Shown here: positions 5,321-5,328 of the stretch, in pieces | Layout: each line of letters opens with the position of its first letter | How positions within the stretch are numbered: position 1 is the first letter of the stretch | Assembly (NCBI GenBank): GCA_963755075.1 | Contig: CAVWKL010000040.1 | Span: 1-5,328, forward strand | Source: Roseiarcus sp963755075 | GTDB lineage: Bacteria > Pseudomonadota > Alphaproteobacteria > Rhizobiales > Beijerinckiaceae | Direction: 5' to 3' | DNA: 5,328 nt | Program-made: the position numbers and the translations under genes | The notes under the pieces: generated by a model | Seen by the model: the letters and a program-made list of their open reading frames with translations, nothing else | What the model was told of the DNA's origin: nothing | Database searches by the model: none

Positions 5321-5328
5321 CCCGCTCC

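Noticed and set aside
5290..5328. Resemblance of TTCGAATTCCTCTCGCGCCCC to a tRNA 3' end
   Set aside because: The T-stem does not pair and no anticodon or D arm lies upstream. The similarity comes from the palindromic arm sequence.

Overview
The window looks like a fragment of a GC-rich proteobacterial chromosome. An alphaproteobacterium, perhaps Rhizobiales, is my best guess. The reasons are strong G/C bias at third codon positions, an Apt protein opening with an alphaproteobacterial-looking SIRTIPDYPKPG segment, and a homodimeric-type pyruvate dehydrogenase E1. The taxon is an inference. All recognisable genes are on the + strand; the long ORFs on the - strand are shadows of a repetitive, GC-rich gene.

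Layout: (1) 3-469 is an internal piece of aceE, open at the left edge and cut abruptly at about 469. (2) At 469/470 the sequence switches, with no visible insertion element and out of frame, into the middle of an unrelated gene: the C-terminal two thirds of an nSTAND1-type signalling ATPase (HEALLRQW motif, coiled coil, one membrane helix, 15 WD40 repeats, conserved C-terminal tail), 470-3244. This remnant also carries a one-base insertion near 2293, so it is split into two reading frames. (3) 3286-4446 is an intact patatin-like phospholipase with all its catalytic motifs, 41 bases downstream on the same strand. (4) 4447-4533 is a short coding-like stretch that ends in an ATGA overlap with the next gene. 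It may be the 3' tail of a lost gene. (5) 4530-5060 is apt, adenine phosphoribosyltransferase, apparently intact. (6) 5061-5206 is featureless spacer, and 5207-5320 is a nested inverted repeat: 26-base outer arms with one mismatch around a perfect 18-bp hairpin.

The most interesting content is the pairing of a STAND/WD40 sensor-type protein with a patatin phospholipase. This resembles sensor-plus-membrane-effector logic in bacterial conflict systems, but the sensor here lacks its ATPase and N-terminal effector region and is frameshifted. The module is therefore either decayed in this genome or damaged by assembly and sequencing error. aceE and apt are housekeeping genes with no evident link to it. 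The 469/470 junction should be verified before any biology is built on it.
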